Assembly (NCBI RefSeq): GCF_003119115.1
Contig: NZ_CP022367.1
Coordinates: 571,001-635,000, forward strand
Length of the DNA: 64,000 nt
Source of the DNA: Azospirillum sp. TSH58
GTDB lineage: Bacteria; Pseudomonadota; Alphaproteobacteria; Azospirillales; Azospirillaceae
Direction: 5' to 3'
The translations under genes were made by a program, and so were the position numbers. Positions 42,039-50,780 of this stretch are shown here, in pieces. Under the pieces are notes generated by a model. It saw only the letters and a program-made list of their open reading frames with translations. It had not been told where the DNA came from and did not search any database. Within the stretch, counting starts at the first letter, position 1; each line of letters opens with the position of its first letter.

Positions 42039-42983
42039 CTACCGCCGTCCGCGCCCGCCGCTGCTCAGCGGCGGCAGGGCGCCGGTGGTCAGCTCCTCCC
42101 GGCGGCGGCCGCTGCCGAAGCTCGGCTCGCGGCGCTGCTCGCGCGGACCGTCGTCGCGCGGCGACGGCCGCGCGGCGTTGGCCCGCCCGCTGCGCCACCA
42201 CGCGAAGCCGATGCCCAGCACCGTCGCCCCGATCACGCCCATCACCCCGTAGCGGGCGCCGTTGGCCGCCCAGCCGGGCAGCATCGACCCGCTGTCCGCC
42301 GCCGGTTCGACCACCGGAACCGGCTGCCCGGACGGGGTGGTCGCGGTGACGCTGGCCCGCGGCGCGGCCTGCGGCACCGGTCCCTGCCCGTGTCCCTGCG
42401 AGGACGCCGTGGCGGAAACGCCGGGGGCCGCCGAAGCGGGGGCGCTGGAGGGGCCGCCCGACGAAGGAGCGCCGCTGGTCACGGGCGGGCCGGCGCTGAA
42501 CTGCGCGCCGCCGCCGACGCTGCCCGTCCCGCTGTCGATCCGCTGGGTGGGAGCGGCGCGGGGCACCACCTCGCGCTGCGGCTCGCGCGGTGCCTGACCG
42601 GGGCCGCCGCCGCCGACCTTCTGCTGGGCGAGGTTCCCGACCGTCGCGGGAGCCTTGCCCTCCCGTTCGCCCATCATCTTGGCGATGGTCGCCTTGTCGA
42701 GCTGGTTGGTCACCGGCAGTCCGTGGGCGGCCTGGTACTTGCCGAGCGCCGCCTTCGTCTCGGCGTGCATCTGGCCGTTGGCCCGCCCGCCGATGTTGTA
42801 GCCCTTGTCCTTCAGGATGGTCTGGGCCCATTGGATGTCCGCCGTCGATTGCGCCCGAGCCGGAGCGCCCGCCAGCAGCCCAGCCGCCAGAACCGGCCCC
42901 ACCACAGCCAACGCGACCGCGCGGCGCGCGCGGTGCGAACCACCCGTCATGACCATCCTCCGTCCGAGACGCCAACCGACCAT
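42039..42983 (-). CDS. Secreted/membrane peptidoglycan-binding-domain protein
   Basis: A 314-residue envelope protein: basic N-terminus and signal segment (about 20-45, ending PARAQS), a PG_binding_1 domain (about 47-105; DIQWAQTILKDKGYNIGGRA, YQAAHGLPVTNQLDKATI), a long Pro/Ser/Gly-rich linker, one membrane helix near residue 245 (YGVMGVIGATVLGIGFAWW) and an Arg-rich tail. The topology suggests a membrane-anchored wall binder. No enzymatic domain is seen. Start 42983 could be shortened to the ATG at 42953 (MVMTGG). Confidence 0.7.
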   Translation of the reverse strand: MVGWRLGRRMVMTGGSHRARRAVALAVVGPVLAAGLLAGAPARAQSTADIQWAQTILKDKGYNIGGRANGQMHAETKAALGKYQAAHGLPVTNQLDKATIAKMMGEREGKAPATVGNLAQQKVGGGGPGQAPREPQREVVPRAAPTQRIDSGTGSVGGGAQFSAGPPVTSGAPSSGGPSSAPASAAPGVSATASSQGHGQGPVPQAAPRASVTATTPSGQPVPVVEPAADSGSMLPGWAANGARYGVMGVIGATVLGIGFAWWRSGRANAARPSPRDDGPREQRREPSFGSGRRREELTTGALPPLSSGGRGRR

Positions 42984-43191
42984 CGCCTATCCACTATCGT
43001 GGATGAGCGACCGTGTTACCAGATTGCGGCGGATTTCCGGGCGCGATTTTTGTGCGCCTGCGTTGCGGCGGCATCAGGTCCCCCCTCCCCTCGCCGCCCC
43101 CGGAAGGACCGGCGGATTCCCCATCCGTTGACCGATGCGCGCGCAAAAACGTGGTATAGATCGGTCGAGGCGTTTTGTGGGAGGCCATGGC

Positions 43192-43452
43192 ATGGCGACT
43201 CTGAGACACGCGATCCTGGCGGGCGGAACGCTGATGCTGGCGGCCTGCGGCAGCACCCCGGCCTACCGGGAATGGACGGCCACGGAAACCACGGCGACCG
43301 CCGCCTACGACGAGTGCACCGAGCAGGTGGACAACACCATGCGGCTGCGCGGCTATCCCTACCGCCCGCTGCCGGAAACGCCGCAATTCCGCTACCGCAA
43401 GGAAATCTTCGCCCTGTGCATGCGCCGCAAGGGCTACATGGCCGACGATTGA
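43192..43452 (+). CDS. Small lipoprotein
   Basis: An 86-residue protein with a lipoprotein signal peptide: basic/hydrophobic start MATLRHAILAGGTLMLAACG with lipobox LAAC. The mature part has a conserved-looking pair of cysteines (YDECTEQV, FALCMRRKGY). GGGAGG lies 7 nt before ATG 43192; the longer upstream frame lacks support. Family not recognised. Confidence 0.7.
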   Translation: MATLRHAILAGGTLMLAACGSTPAYREWTATETTATAAYDECTEQVDNTMRLRGYPYRPLPETPQFRYRKEIFALCMRRKGYMADD

Positions 43453-43459
43453 GCCGGCC

Positions 43460-43906
43460 TCACGGCCCCGGCAGGCCGTAGCGCAGATAGAGCAGGCCGC
43501 CGATCAGCACCCCGGCCAGCACCACCGCGGCGTAGAAGCGGAGCGGCAGCGGCACCTTCTCCCGCCGCCGCGGCGCCCCGGCCGCGCCCATGGCCGCTCC
43601 CCTGGCGGCGGCGCGGGGCGCCGGCCTCGCCGGAGCGGGCGGGCGCCCCGTCCCGGCCGCTCCCCCCTGGTTGGGGTCGTGCAGTTCGATGAGCTTCCAG
43701 TTGAACTCCATCCCGTCGCCGCCGGCGCCGGCGTTGTGGTCGAGCTGGATCAGGCGGAAATAGGCGCGCGGGTTCACCCGCACCATCAGGTTGAAGCGGG
43801 CGCGGGCGTGGTCGAGATCCTCTCCGACCTCCAATGTCTTCCAGCCCTTGCCGCGCGCCTTCTGGATGGCGAAGCGCGTCGGCTGGGCGGCGGAAACAGG
43901 CGCCAT
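43460..43906 (-). CDS. Hypothetical protein with C-terminal membrane helix
   Basis: A 148-residue protein with a soluble N-terminal half (FAIQKARGKGWKTLEVGEDL, RVNPRAYFRLIQLDHNA), an Ala/Pro/Arg-rich linker and one C-terminal membrane segment (FYAAVVLAGVLIGGLLYL). This suggests a tail-anchored inner-membrane protein. Family not recognised. It ends 8 nt from the convergent lipoprotein stop. Confidence 0.6.
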   Translation of the reverse strand: MAPVSAAQPTRFAIQKARGKGWKTLEVGEDLDHARARFNLMVRVNPRAYFRLIQLDHNAGAGGDGMEFNWKLIELHDPNQGGAAGTGRPPAPARPAPRAAARGAAMGAAGAPRRREKVPLPLRFYAAVVLAGVLIGGLLYLRYGLPGP

Positions 43907-43936
43907 GATCGCGGTCCCATACCTTGCACCGGCCGC

Positions 43937-45385
43937 TTACGCCGAAGTCGGAACGCCCTTCTTGCGGATCACGTCGGCGTACCAGCGGTAGCTGGCCTTG
44001 GGACGGCGCTCCAGGGTCTGGCGGTCCACCTCGATCAGGCCGAAACGGCGCTGGTAGCCCTCGGCCCACTCGAAATTGTCCAGCAGGCTCCAGACGAACC
44101 AGCCGCGCAGGTCGACCCCCTCCTCCAGCGCCTGATGACCGGCCAGCATGTGGCGGCGCAGGTAGCTGATGCGGTCGTTGTCCTGGACGAAGCCCTTCGG
44201 CCCGGTCTGCTCGGGATAGGCGGCGCCGTTCTCCATCACATAGACCGGCGGGTTGCCGTACTCCTGCTTCAGCTCGATCAGGATCTCCGCGATGCCGTCG
44301 GGCTCCACCGGCCAGCCCATCCCGGTCGTCGGCGTGCCCTCCGGCGGGGAGCCGTAGCCGGTGCCGAACAGGCCCGCCGGGTCCGGCTGCTGGTGCATCC
44401 GGCTGTAGTAGTTGATGCCCAGGAAGTCGATGGGCTGGCGGATCGCCTCCAGGTCGCCGGCCTTGACCAGCGGGGCGAAGCCGTCGCGCAGAAGCTCCGG
44501 ATACTCCCCGCGCAGCAGCGGGTCGAGGCAGGCGCGGTTCCACACCGCGTCCCACATCAGCGAGGCCGCGTAATTGGCGTCCAGCCCGCCGACCGGCCAG
44601 ACCGGCTGGAGCGACAGCACGGTGCCGAGCTGCCAGCCCTTGCCGCCGCCGGCCGCCCGCAGCGCTTTCAGAGCCATGCCCTGGGCGAGATTCTGGTGGT
44701 GGATCGCCTTGAAGTAATTGTCCTTGCCGGTCATCCCCGGCGCGTGCCCGCCCAACCCGTGGCCGAAGATGGCGTGGACGGACGGCTCGTTCAGCATGGA
44801 CCAATGCTTGGCCCGGTCGCCGAGTCGCGCGGCGACGAGCTGGGCGTAGTCGGTGAACCAGCCGGCGATGTCCCGGTTGGTCCAGCCGCCGCGGTCCTGA
44901 AGCGCCTGGGGCAGGTCCCAATGGTACAGGCAGGGCCAGGGGGCGATGCCCTTGGCCAGCAGCGCGTCGGTCAGCCGGTCGTAGAAGTCCAGCCCCTCCG
45001 CGTTGGCGGCTCCGGTCCCGGTCGGCTGGACGCGCGGCCAGGCGACGGAGAATCGGTAGGCGTTCATCCCCGCCTTCGCCATGAGGTCCACGTCCTCGGC
45101 GTAGCGGTTGTAATGGTCGCAGGCCACGTCGCCGGTGTCGCCGTTCGCCACCTTGCCGAAGGAATGGCTGAAGGTGTCCCACACGCTGGGGCCGCGCCCG
45201 CCCGCGGTCACCGCCCCCTCGATCTGGTAGGAGGAGGTCGAGGCGCCCCAGACGAACTGGTCGGGGAAGGCGGCCAGCACTTCCGACGGCTGGGCCACCG
45301 CGGCGCGGCGCGTGGTCAGAAAGGCCCCGGCCGAGGCCGCCAGCCCGGTGGCCGCCGCCGCCTTCAGGAAACTCCGCCGCCGCAT
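43937..45385 (-). CDS. GH1 beta-glucosidase with Tat signal peptide
   Basis: A 482-residue glycoside hydrolase family 1 enzyme. The acid/base glutamate lies in WSMLNEPSVHAIFGHG and the nucleophile glutamate in VYVMENGAAYPEQ; FVWGASTSSYQIEGAV and RFSVAWPRVQP are also family marks. The N-terminus MRRRSFLKAAAATGLAASAG is a twin-arginine signal (RRSFLK), so the enzyme is exported folded; GH1 enzymes are usually cytoplasmic, which makes this unusual. Likely substrates are plant or bacterial beta-glucosides. Start 45385 is supported by the signal peptide. Confidence 0.92.
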   Translation of the reverse strand: MRRRSFLKAAAATGLAASAGAFLTTRRAAVAQPSEVLAAFPDQFVWGASTSSYQIEGAVTAGGRGPSVWDTFSHSFGKVANGDTGDVACDHYNRYAEDVDLMAKAGMNAYRFSVAWPRVQPTGTGAANAEGLDFYDRLTDALLAKGIAPWPCLYHWDLPQALQDRGGWTNRDIAGWFTDYAQLVAARLGDRAKHWSMLNEPSVHAIFGHGLGGHAPGMTGKDNYFKAIHHQNLAQGMALKALRAAGGGKGWQLGTVLSLQPVWPVGGLDANYAASLMWDAVWNRACLDPLLRGEYPELLRDGFAPLVKAGDLEAIRQPIDFLGINYYSRMHQQPDPAGLFGTGYGSPPEGTPTTGMGWPVEPDGIAEILIELKQEYGNPPVYVMENGAAYPEQTGPKGFVQDNDRISYLRRHMLAGHQALEEGVDLRGWFVWSLLDNFEWAEGYQRRFGLIEVDRQTLERRPKASYRWYADVIRKKGVPTSA

Positions 45386-45528
45386 ACCGAATTCCTCTCG
45401 CCGTCCGGGTCGTCCGCGACAATGTAAGAAGACCGGGCGTCAGCGCAACAGGCGCCTCGCATCGGAATGCCCGTGTAACCGGTTTGGCCGGTGTAGGCGT
45501 AACCTGGACCGTGGGGTATTATGGCGCC

Positions 45529-45723
45529 ATGAACGGACTCGTCATGTTTCTGCTGATCGTGGCGCTCGGACTCGTCGTGGCGTCGCTGTTCTCCGGGCTG
45601 TTTTTCATGGCGCGCGGCGGACAGGGCGATTCGCGCAAATCGAACCGGGCGATGCGGATGCGCGTGGCGCTCCAGGGGGTGGCGCTGGTGCTGTTCCTGC
45701 TCGCCATCCTGACCCACGGCTGA
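45529..45723 (+). CDS. HIG1-like twin-transmembrane protein
   Basis: A 64-residue protein with two membrane helices (MFLLIVALGLVVASLFSGLF and GVALVLFLLAILTHG) joined by a basic loop GGQGDSRKSNRAMRMRVALQ, the HIG1/twin-TM arrangement linked to cytochrome oxidase assembly in other systems. Start ATG 45529 is preferred over a frame start at 45484. It precedes the adenosyltransferase gene by 21 nt; this gene order before etfBA is common in alphaproteobacteria. Confidence 0.72.
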   Translation: MNGLVMFLLIVALGLVVASLFSGLFFMARGGQGDSRKSNRAMRMRVALQGVALVLFLLAILTHG

Positions 45724-45744
45724 TTGAGGATACCCGCAGGAATC

Positions 45745-46314
45745 ATGGTCAAGCTGACCCGCATCTACACCCGCGGCGGGGACCGCGGCCAGACCTCGCT
45801 CGGCGACGGGCGCCGCGTGCCCAAGCACGACCCGCGCGTCGCCGCCTACGGCACGGTGGACGAGGCGAACGCCGTCATCGGGCTGGTCCGCCTGCACACC
45901 GCGGCCCAGCCGGAGACCGACGCCATGCTGTCGCGCATCCAGAACGACCTGTTCGATCTGGGCGCCGACCTCTGCACCCCGGAGGCGGAGGACCCGGCCT
46001 ACCCGCCGCTGCGCATCCTGGAGTCGCAGGTGGACCGGCTGGAGGCGGAGATCGACGCGATGAACGCCGACCTCGCCCCGCTCACCTCCTTCATTCTGCC
46101 CGGCGGCTCGCCGGCGGCGGCGCATCTGCATCTGGCGCGCACCGTGGTGCGCCGCGCCGAGCGGCTGATGACCGAGCTGGCGGAGGTGGAACCGGTCAAC
46201 CCGGCGGCGGTGAAATACGCCAACCGCCTGTCCGACCACCTGTTCGTGCTGGGCCGCAAACTGAACGCGAACGGAGCGTCCGACGTGCTGTGGGTGCCGG
46301 GCGCAAACCGTTGA
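45745..46314 (+). CDS. pduO: Cob(I)alamin adenosyltransferase, PduO type
   Basis: This enzyme adds the 5'-deoxyadenosyl group to cob(I)alamin to form coenzyme B12. The 189-residue product has the family N-terminus LTRIYTRGGDRGQTSLGDG, the YGTVDEANAVIG helix, FILPGGSPAAAHLHLARTVV with RRAE, and NRLSDHLFVLGRKLN. ATG 45745 has AGGA at 45738-45741 upstream. It is the only cobalamin gene outside the 1-10 kb cluster in this window. The symbol cobO is sometimes used, but that belongs to another adenosyltransferase class. Confidence 0.92.
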   Translation: MVKLTRIYTRGGDRGQTSLGDGRRVPKHDPRVAAYGTVDEANAVIGLVRLHTAAQPETDAMLSRIQNDLFDLGADLCTPEAEDPAYPPLRILESQVDRLEAEIDAMNADLAPLTSFILPGGSPAAAHLHLARTVVRRAERLMTELAEVEPVNPAAVKYANRLSDHLFVLGRKLNANGASDVLWVPGANR

Positions 46315-46352
46315 TGCAATTCCGCCTCCTTCGCGCTTGCGGCGTAGGCGGC

Positions 46353-46382
46353 GTTGACAGCCAAAACGTCAACTCCTATGGT
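46353..46382 (+). promoter_or_regulatory. Sigma-70 promoter of etfB with overlapping dyad
   Basis: TTGACA (46354-46359) and TATGGT (46377-46382) are 17 nt apart, a 6/6 and 4/6 match. The -35 box overlaps a 6-bp dyad GTTGAC (46353-46358) / GTCAAC (46368-46373), a possible repressor site. The etfB ATG is at 46460, giving a leader of about 70 nt. Confidence 0.6.
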
Positions 46383-46459
46383 CGCAGCGCTGTCACAAGC
46401 TGCCCGATTCGGCGCCAGCGGCGAAGGTGCGCCTGCATAATTCAAGAAAAGGGTGGGAT

Positions 46460-47209
46460 ATGAAGGTCCTCGTCCCGGTCAAGCGGGTGGTCGATTACAA
46501 CGTCAAGATCCGCGTCAAGGCGGACGGTTCCGGCGTTGAGACCGCCAACGTGAAGATGAGCATGAACCCCTTCGACGAGATCGCCGTCGAAGAGGCCGTC
46601 CGCCTCAAGGAAGCCGGCAAGGCGACCGAAGTCATCGTGGTCACCGTCGGCCCGACGGCCGCGCAGGAGACCCTGCGCACCGGCCTCGCCATGGGCGCCG
46701 ACCGCGGCATCCTGGTCCAGACCGACGCCGAGACGCAGCCCCTGGCCGTCGCCAAGGTGCTCAAGGCGCTGGTCGACAAGGAGGGACCGACCCTGGTCAT
46801 CCTCGGCAAGCAGGCGATCGACGACGACTGCAACCAGACCGGCCAGATGCTCGCCGCCCTGTTGGGCTGGCCGCAGGGCACCTTCGCCTCCAAGGTCGTG
46901 CCGGGCGAGGGCTCGGTCACCGTGACCCGCGAGATCGACGGCGGCCTGGAGACGGTGGAGTTGACGCTGCCGGCGGTGGTCACCGCGGACCTGCGCCTCA
47001 ACGAGCCGCGCTACGCCTCGCTGCCCAACATCATGAAGGCCAAGAAGAAGCCCATCGAGACGCTGGCTCCCGACGCGCTGGGTGTCGACGTGGCGCCGCG
47101 CCTGACCACGCTCAAGGTCGCCGAGCCGGCCAAGCGCAAGGCCGGCGTCAAGGTCGCCGACGTGGCCGCCCTGGTCGACAAGCTGAAGAACGAAGCCCGC
47201 GCGATCTGA
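46460..47209 (+). CDS. etfB: Electron transfer flavoprotein beta subunit
   Basis: EtfB and EtfA form the FAD/AMP heterodimer that takes electrons from acyl-CoA dehydrogenases and passes them to ETF:quinone oxidoreductase. The 249-residue subunit begins MKVLVPVKRVVDYNVKIRVK, with NPFDEIAVEEAVRLKEAGKA and the signature VELTLPAVVTADLRLNEPRY followed by LPNIMKAKKKPIE. ATG 46460 is supported by GGGTGGG upstream and by the family N-terminus. etfA follows after 16 nt. Confidence 0.96.
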   Translation: MKVLVPVKRVVDYNVKIRVKADGSGVETANVKMSMNPFDEIAVEEAVRLKEAGKATEVIVVTVGPTAAQETLRTGLAMGADRGILVQTDAETQPLAVAKVLKALVDKEGPTLVILGKQAIDDDCNQTGQMLAALLGWPQGTFASKVVPGEGSVTVTREIDGGLETVELTLPAVVTADLRLNEPRYASLPNIMKAKKKPIETLAPDALGVDVAPRLTTLKVAEPAKRKAGVKVADVAALVDKLKNEARAI

Positions 47210-47225
47210 TAGGGAAAGTGATCAC

Positions 47226-48164
47226 ATGTCCATTCTCGTCATCGCCGAACACGACAACGCCGCGCTGAAGGCCGCCACGCTGAACGCAGTCAGCGCCGCC
47301 GCCAAGATTGGTGGCGACATCCACGTTCTGGTCGCCGGCCAGGGCGCCCAGGCCGTCGCCGAGGCCGCCGCCAAGGTGGCCGGCGTGTCCAAGGTGCTGC
47401 TGGCCGACGACGCGGCCTACGCCCACCCGCTGCCGGAGAATATCTCTCCGCTGGTCGTCGGGCTGGCCAAGGGCTACGGCCATGTGCTGGCCGCCGCCTC
47501 GTCGGAGGGCAAGAACCTGCTGCCGCGCGTCGCCGCCCTGCTCGACGTCGCGGCGATCTCCGACATCACCGGGGTGGTCTCCGCCGACACCTTCGAGCGG
47601 CCGATCTACGCCGGCAACGCCATCGCCACGGTGAAGTCCGCCGACCCGATCAAGGTCGTCACGGTGCGCACCACCGCCTTCGAGGCGGCCGCCGCCACGG
47701 GCGGCTCGGCGACGGTGGAGAGCATCGCCGGGACGGGCGACGCCGGTTCGGCCAAGTTCGTCGGCCAGGAGCTGACGAAGTCGGAGCGTCCGGAGCTGAC
47801 CCAGGCCAAGATCGTGGTGTCGGGCGGCCGCGGCATGCAGTCGGGCGACAACTTCAAGCTTCTGGAAGCGCTGGCCGACAAGCTCGGTGCGGCGGTCGGC
47901 GCCAGCCGCGCGGCGGTGGACGCCGGCTTCGTGCCAAACGACTATCAGGTCGGCCAGACCGGCAAGATCGTGGCGCCCGAGCTGTACATCGCCGTCGGCA
48001 TCTCCGGTGCCATCCAGCACCTCGCCGGCATGAAGGACAGCAAGGTCATCGTCGCCATCAACAAGGACGAGGAGGCGCCGATCTTCCAGGTCGCCGACTA
48101 CGGCCTCGTCGCCGACCTGTTCAAGGCGGTGCCGGAGCTGACGGCCGAGCTGGACAAGGCGTAA
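47226..48164 (+). CDS. etfA: Electron transfer flavoprotein alpha subunit
   Basis: The FAD-binding partner of EtfB, 312 residues. The C-terminal FAD domain has VVSGGRGMQSGDNFKLLEAL, GFVPNDYQVGQTGKIVAPEL and YIAVGISGAIQHLAGMKDSK, the EtfA signature. The N-terminal domain begins MSILVIAEHDNAALKAATLN. Co-transcribed with etfB, and hbd follows 54 nt later. Confidence 0.96.
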   Translation: MSILVIAEHDNAALKAATLNAVSAAAKIGGDIHVLVAGQGAQAVAEAAAKVAGVSKVLLADDAAYAHPLPENISPLVVGLAKGYGHVLAAASSEGKNLLPRVAALLDVAAISDITGVVSADTFERPIYAGNAIATVKSADPIKVVTVRTTAFEAAAATGGSATVESIAGTGDAGSAKFVGQELTKSERPELTQAKIVVSGGRGMQSGDNFKLLEALADKLGAAVGASRAAVDAGFVPNDYQVGQTGKIVAPELYIAVGISGAIQHLAGMKDSKVIVAINKDEEAPIFQVADYGLVADLFKAVPELTAELDKA

Positions 48165-48218
48165 TCGGCCAGTCCTCTTCGGAAGACCAGCGGGCCAAAG
48201 ACAAGCGGGAAAGCTCAT

Positions 48219-49097
48219 ATGTCCACGATCAAGAAGATTGGCATCATCGGTGCCGGCCAGATGGGCAGCGGCATCGCCCACGTCTGCGCGCAGGCGGGGT
48301 ACGAGGTCGTCATCTCCGATATCAGCGCGGAGATTCTGCAGAAGTCGGTGGCCGCCATCTCCAAGAACATGGACCGTCAGGTTCAGAAGGGGAAGCTGAC
48401 GGAGGCCGACAAGACGGCGGCGATCGCCCGCATCTCCACCGGGTCCGACCTGTCCGTGTTCCATGACGCCGATCTCGTGGTCGAGGCCGCGACGGAGAAC
48501 GAAGCGCTCAAGCGCGAGATCTTCAAGAAGCTGGTCCCGAACCTGAAGCCCGAGGCGCTGATCGCGACGAACACCTCGTCGATCTCGATCACCCGCCTCG
48601 CGGCCTCGACGGACCGTCCGTCCAAGTTCATGGGCATGCATTTCATGAACCCGGTGCCGGTGATGCAGCTCGTCGAGCTGATCCGCGGCATCGCGACGGA
48701 CGAGGCGACCTTCAACGCGATTGCCGAGCTGACGGCGAACATCGGCAAGACCGCGGCGGTGGCTGAGGACTTCCCGGCCTTCATCGTCAACCGCATCCTG
48801 CTGCCGATGATCAACGAGGCGGTCTACACCCTCTATGAGGGCGTGGGCGGCGTCCAGGCCATCGACACGGCGCTGAAGCTGGGCGCCAACCACCCGATGG
48901 GCCCGCTGGAACTGGCGGACTTCATCGGCCTGGACACCTGTCTGGCGGTCATGCAGGTCCTCTACGAGGGGCTGGCCGACAGCAAGTACCGCCCCTGCCC
49001 GCTGCTGGTGAAGTATGTCGAAGCCGGCTGGGTCGGCCGCAAGGTCGGCCGCGGCTTCTACGACTACTCCAAGAACCCGCCGGTCCCGACCCGCTGA
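48219..49097 (+). CDS. hbd: 3-hydroxybutyryl-CoA dehydrogenase
   Basis: An NAD(P)-dependent enzyme of 292 residues that interconverts 3-hydroxybutyryl-CoA and acetoacetyl-CoA. It has the Rossmann motif IGIIGAGQMGSGIAHVCAQA, ATNTSSISITRLAAST, the catalytic His in FMGMHFMNPVPVMQLVELI and the C-terminal FIVNRILLPMINEAVYTLYE. With EtfAB it points to short-chain fatty acid or polyhydroxybutyrate metabolism. A 13-bp hairpin follows the stop. Confidence 0.94.
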   Translation: MSTIKKIGIIGAGQMGSGIAHVCAQAGYEVVISDISAEILQKSVAAISKNMDRQVQKGKLTEADKTAAIARISTGSDLSVFHDADLVVEAATENEALKREIFKKLVPNLKPEALIATNTSSISITRLAASTDRPSKFMGMHFMNPVPVMQLVELIRGIATDEATFNAIAELTANIGKTAAVAEDFPAFIVNRILLPMINEAVYTLYEGVGGVQAIDTALKLGANHPMGPLELADFIGLDTCLAVMQVLYEGLADSKYRPCPLLVKYVEAGWVGRKVGRGFYDYSKNPPVPTR

Positions 49098-49123
49098 CGC
49101 GGCGGTTCCGAACGGATGCTGAA

Positions 49124-49159
49124 ACGAAGCCCGCCCTGGGAAACCGGGGCGGGCTTCGT
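49124..49159 (+). terminator. Hairpin after hbd
   Basis: A perfect 13-bp stem ACGAAGCCCGCCC / GGGCGGGCTTCGT with a 10-nt loop, starting 27 nt after the hbd stop. There is no T-tract, so it is a likely terminator or mRNA end-protecting hairpin of the etfBA-hbd transcript. Confidence 0.65.
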
Positions 49160-49236
49160 GCTTGTGCGGAACCGCTGCGCTTGCGCTCTGTTCGTCCCGC
49201 AGGGGATCTGAGAGAACAGCGGAAAGGACAGGGGCG

Positions 49237-49833
49237 ATGCGGCGCGGCTTCCTGACGGCGATGCTGGTGACCTGTCTCTCCGGCCCGGTCCTGGCGCAGG
49301 CGCCGGGCTCAGCCCCGGCCTACGCCTCCGCCTTATCCCGGCAGGAGCGCAATTTCATCGCCGAGGCGCTGGCCGACGGCATGGCCGAGCAGACGCTGGG
49401 CAAGCTGGCCCAGGACCGGGCGGAGACGGAGCCGGTCCGCCGCTTCGCCCGCCGCATGGCCGACGACCACGGGCTGAAGACCGACCGGCTGGCCGGCATG
49501 GCGATGCGCCACGGCATCCCCATCCCGCGCGAGTTGAGCCTGTCCGCCCGCGCCCACATGTCCAGCCTGCGCGACACGCCGGAGGGCGCCTTCGACCGCC
49601 GCTACATGGCCGCGGAGGAGGAGACCCACGCCCGCGCCATCAAGCTGTACGAGGCCCAGGCCGAGCGCGGCGGCGAGACCGGCGACTTCGCCCGCGACGC
49701 CCTGCCCATGCTGCACAGCCATTTCGAGGAGGCGCGGGGCATCATGGCCGAACTGGCGCGCGGCCCGGCCCCGCCGCAGTCCCAGGCGCCACCGGAAGAT
49801 CTTTCTCCGGGAACGTCCGGGTCGTCCCAGTAA
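49237..49833 (+). CDS. DUF4142 exported protein
   Basis: A 198-residue exported helical protein: signal peptide (about 1-20, ending VLAQA), then a ferritin-like DUF4142 four-helix region (FIAEALADGMAEQTLGKLAQ, FARRMADDHGLKTDRLAGM, FDRRYMAAEEETHARAIKLY). DUF4142 proteins are periplasmic and of unknown role, often near stress genes. The C-terminal tail is Pro/Ser-rich. ATG 49237 with AAAGGA upstream is chosen; the longer frame has no support. Confidence 0.82.
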   Translation: MRRGFLTAMLVTCLSGPVLAQAPGSAPAYASALSRQERNFIAEALADGMAEQTLGKLAQDRAETEPVRRFARRMADDHGLKTDRLAGMAMRHGIPIPRELSLSARAHMSSLRDTPEGAFDRRYMAAEEETHARAIKLYEAQAERGGETGDFARDALPMLHSHFEEARGIMAELARGPAPPQSQAPPEDLSPGTSGSSQ

Positions 49834-49890
49834 GCTCGCGCCACCCGATGCCGCACGGTGCCGGCGACCCGCCGATTCGGTGGCCCCGGC

Positions 49891-50715
49891 TCAATCGCCT
49901 GCGCGTGCGCTGGTCAAGGACGACAATTCTTCCAAGAATGTCAGAACCGCCCGGTCGCCGCCGGAATTCCAGAGACCGACGTGATCGGCACCTTCAAGGG
50001 CAATGAATTTTTTGGGAGCGCTTGCGGTTGCAAGCAAGCGTTCGGAGTGGTCCGCAGGAATCACCCGATCGATGGTGCCATGATAGATAAGCAATGGGGC
50101 CTTTATTTGTCCAATCTTTGAAAAACTGTCGAATGGGTGGCGGATCATCGAACGCACCGGCAGGATGGGCAGCAGCCGGCCACCGATGTCCGCGATGCTG
50201 GTGTAAGGGGCGGCAAGGATCACGGCCTCGACGCGCCGTTCCGTCGCAAGCTGGACAGCAACACCGCTTCCCAGCGAATAGCCGTGCAAGACCACCCGCG
50301 CGCCCGCAGCCTCCAGGAAATCCATCGCCGCCCGCCCGTCCTCATACAGACCGGCCTCGCTCGGCTTTCCGGGATTTCCGCCGTAGCCGCGGTACTCCGC
50401 CATGAACACGCCGTACCCCGCATCGATCAGCGCACGGGCGATATGACCGTTCCACGCCACCGTCTCGCCATTGCCGTGGAACAGCAGAAGCGTCGGCTTC
50501 CCCAACGCAGCCGGCGCCTTGTGCCAGCCCAGCAGGTCGAGCCCATCGCGGGTGCGCACGGACACCACCGCCATGTCGCCCACGCCGACCTCCTCCGGCC
50601 TCTGGGCGAGCGGAATGGCCGGAAAGATCAAACGATCCTGGAAGACATAAGCCAGCAGCAGGACCATTGCGTAAAGCGTCGCCCCAACGGCCAAGATCGC
50701 GATCAGTATTTTCAT
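49891..50715 (-). CDS. Membrane-anchored alpha/beta hydrolase
   Basis: A 274-residue alpha/beta hydrolase with an N-terminal membrane helix (ILIAILAVGATLYAMVLLLA). Catalytic triad candidates: Ser in VVLHGYSLGSGVAVQ, Asp in IYHGTIDRVIPADH and His in EGADHVGLWN; the oxyanion motif is LLLFHGNGETV. It resembles the BEM46/YfhR group of membrane-associated esterases or peptidases; substrate unknown. The gene stands alone, with no operon partner. Confidence 0.85.
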   Translation of the reverse strand: MKILIAILAVGATLYAMVLLLAYVFQDRLIFPAIPLAQRPEEVGVGDMAVVSVRTRDGLDLLGWHKAPAALGKPTLLLFHGNGETVAWNGHIARALIDAGYGVFMAEYRGYGGNPGKPSEAGLYEDGRAAMDFLEAAGARVVLHGYSLGSGVAVQLATERRVEAVILAAPYTSIADIGGRLLPILPVRSMIRHPFDSFSKIGQIKAPLLIYHGTIDRVIPADHSERLLATASAPKKFIALEGADHVGLWNSGGDRAVLTFLEELSSLTSARAGD

Positions 50716-50780
50716 CCGGCTCCGGTGGGCTGAGGGGAAAGACCGAACCGAGACGCACGGTCACAGCAAAGGCTGGCCGC

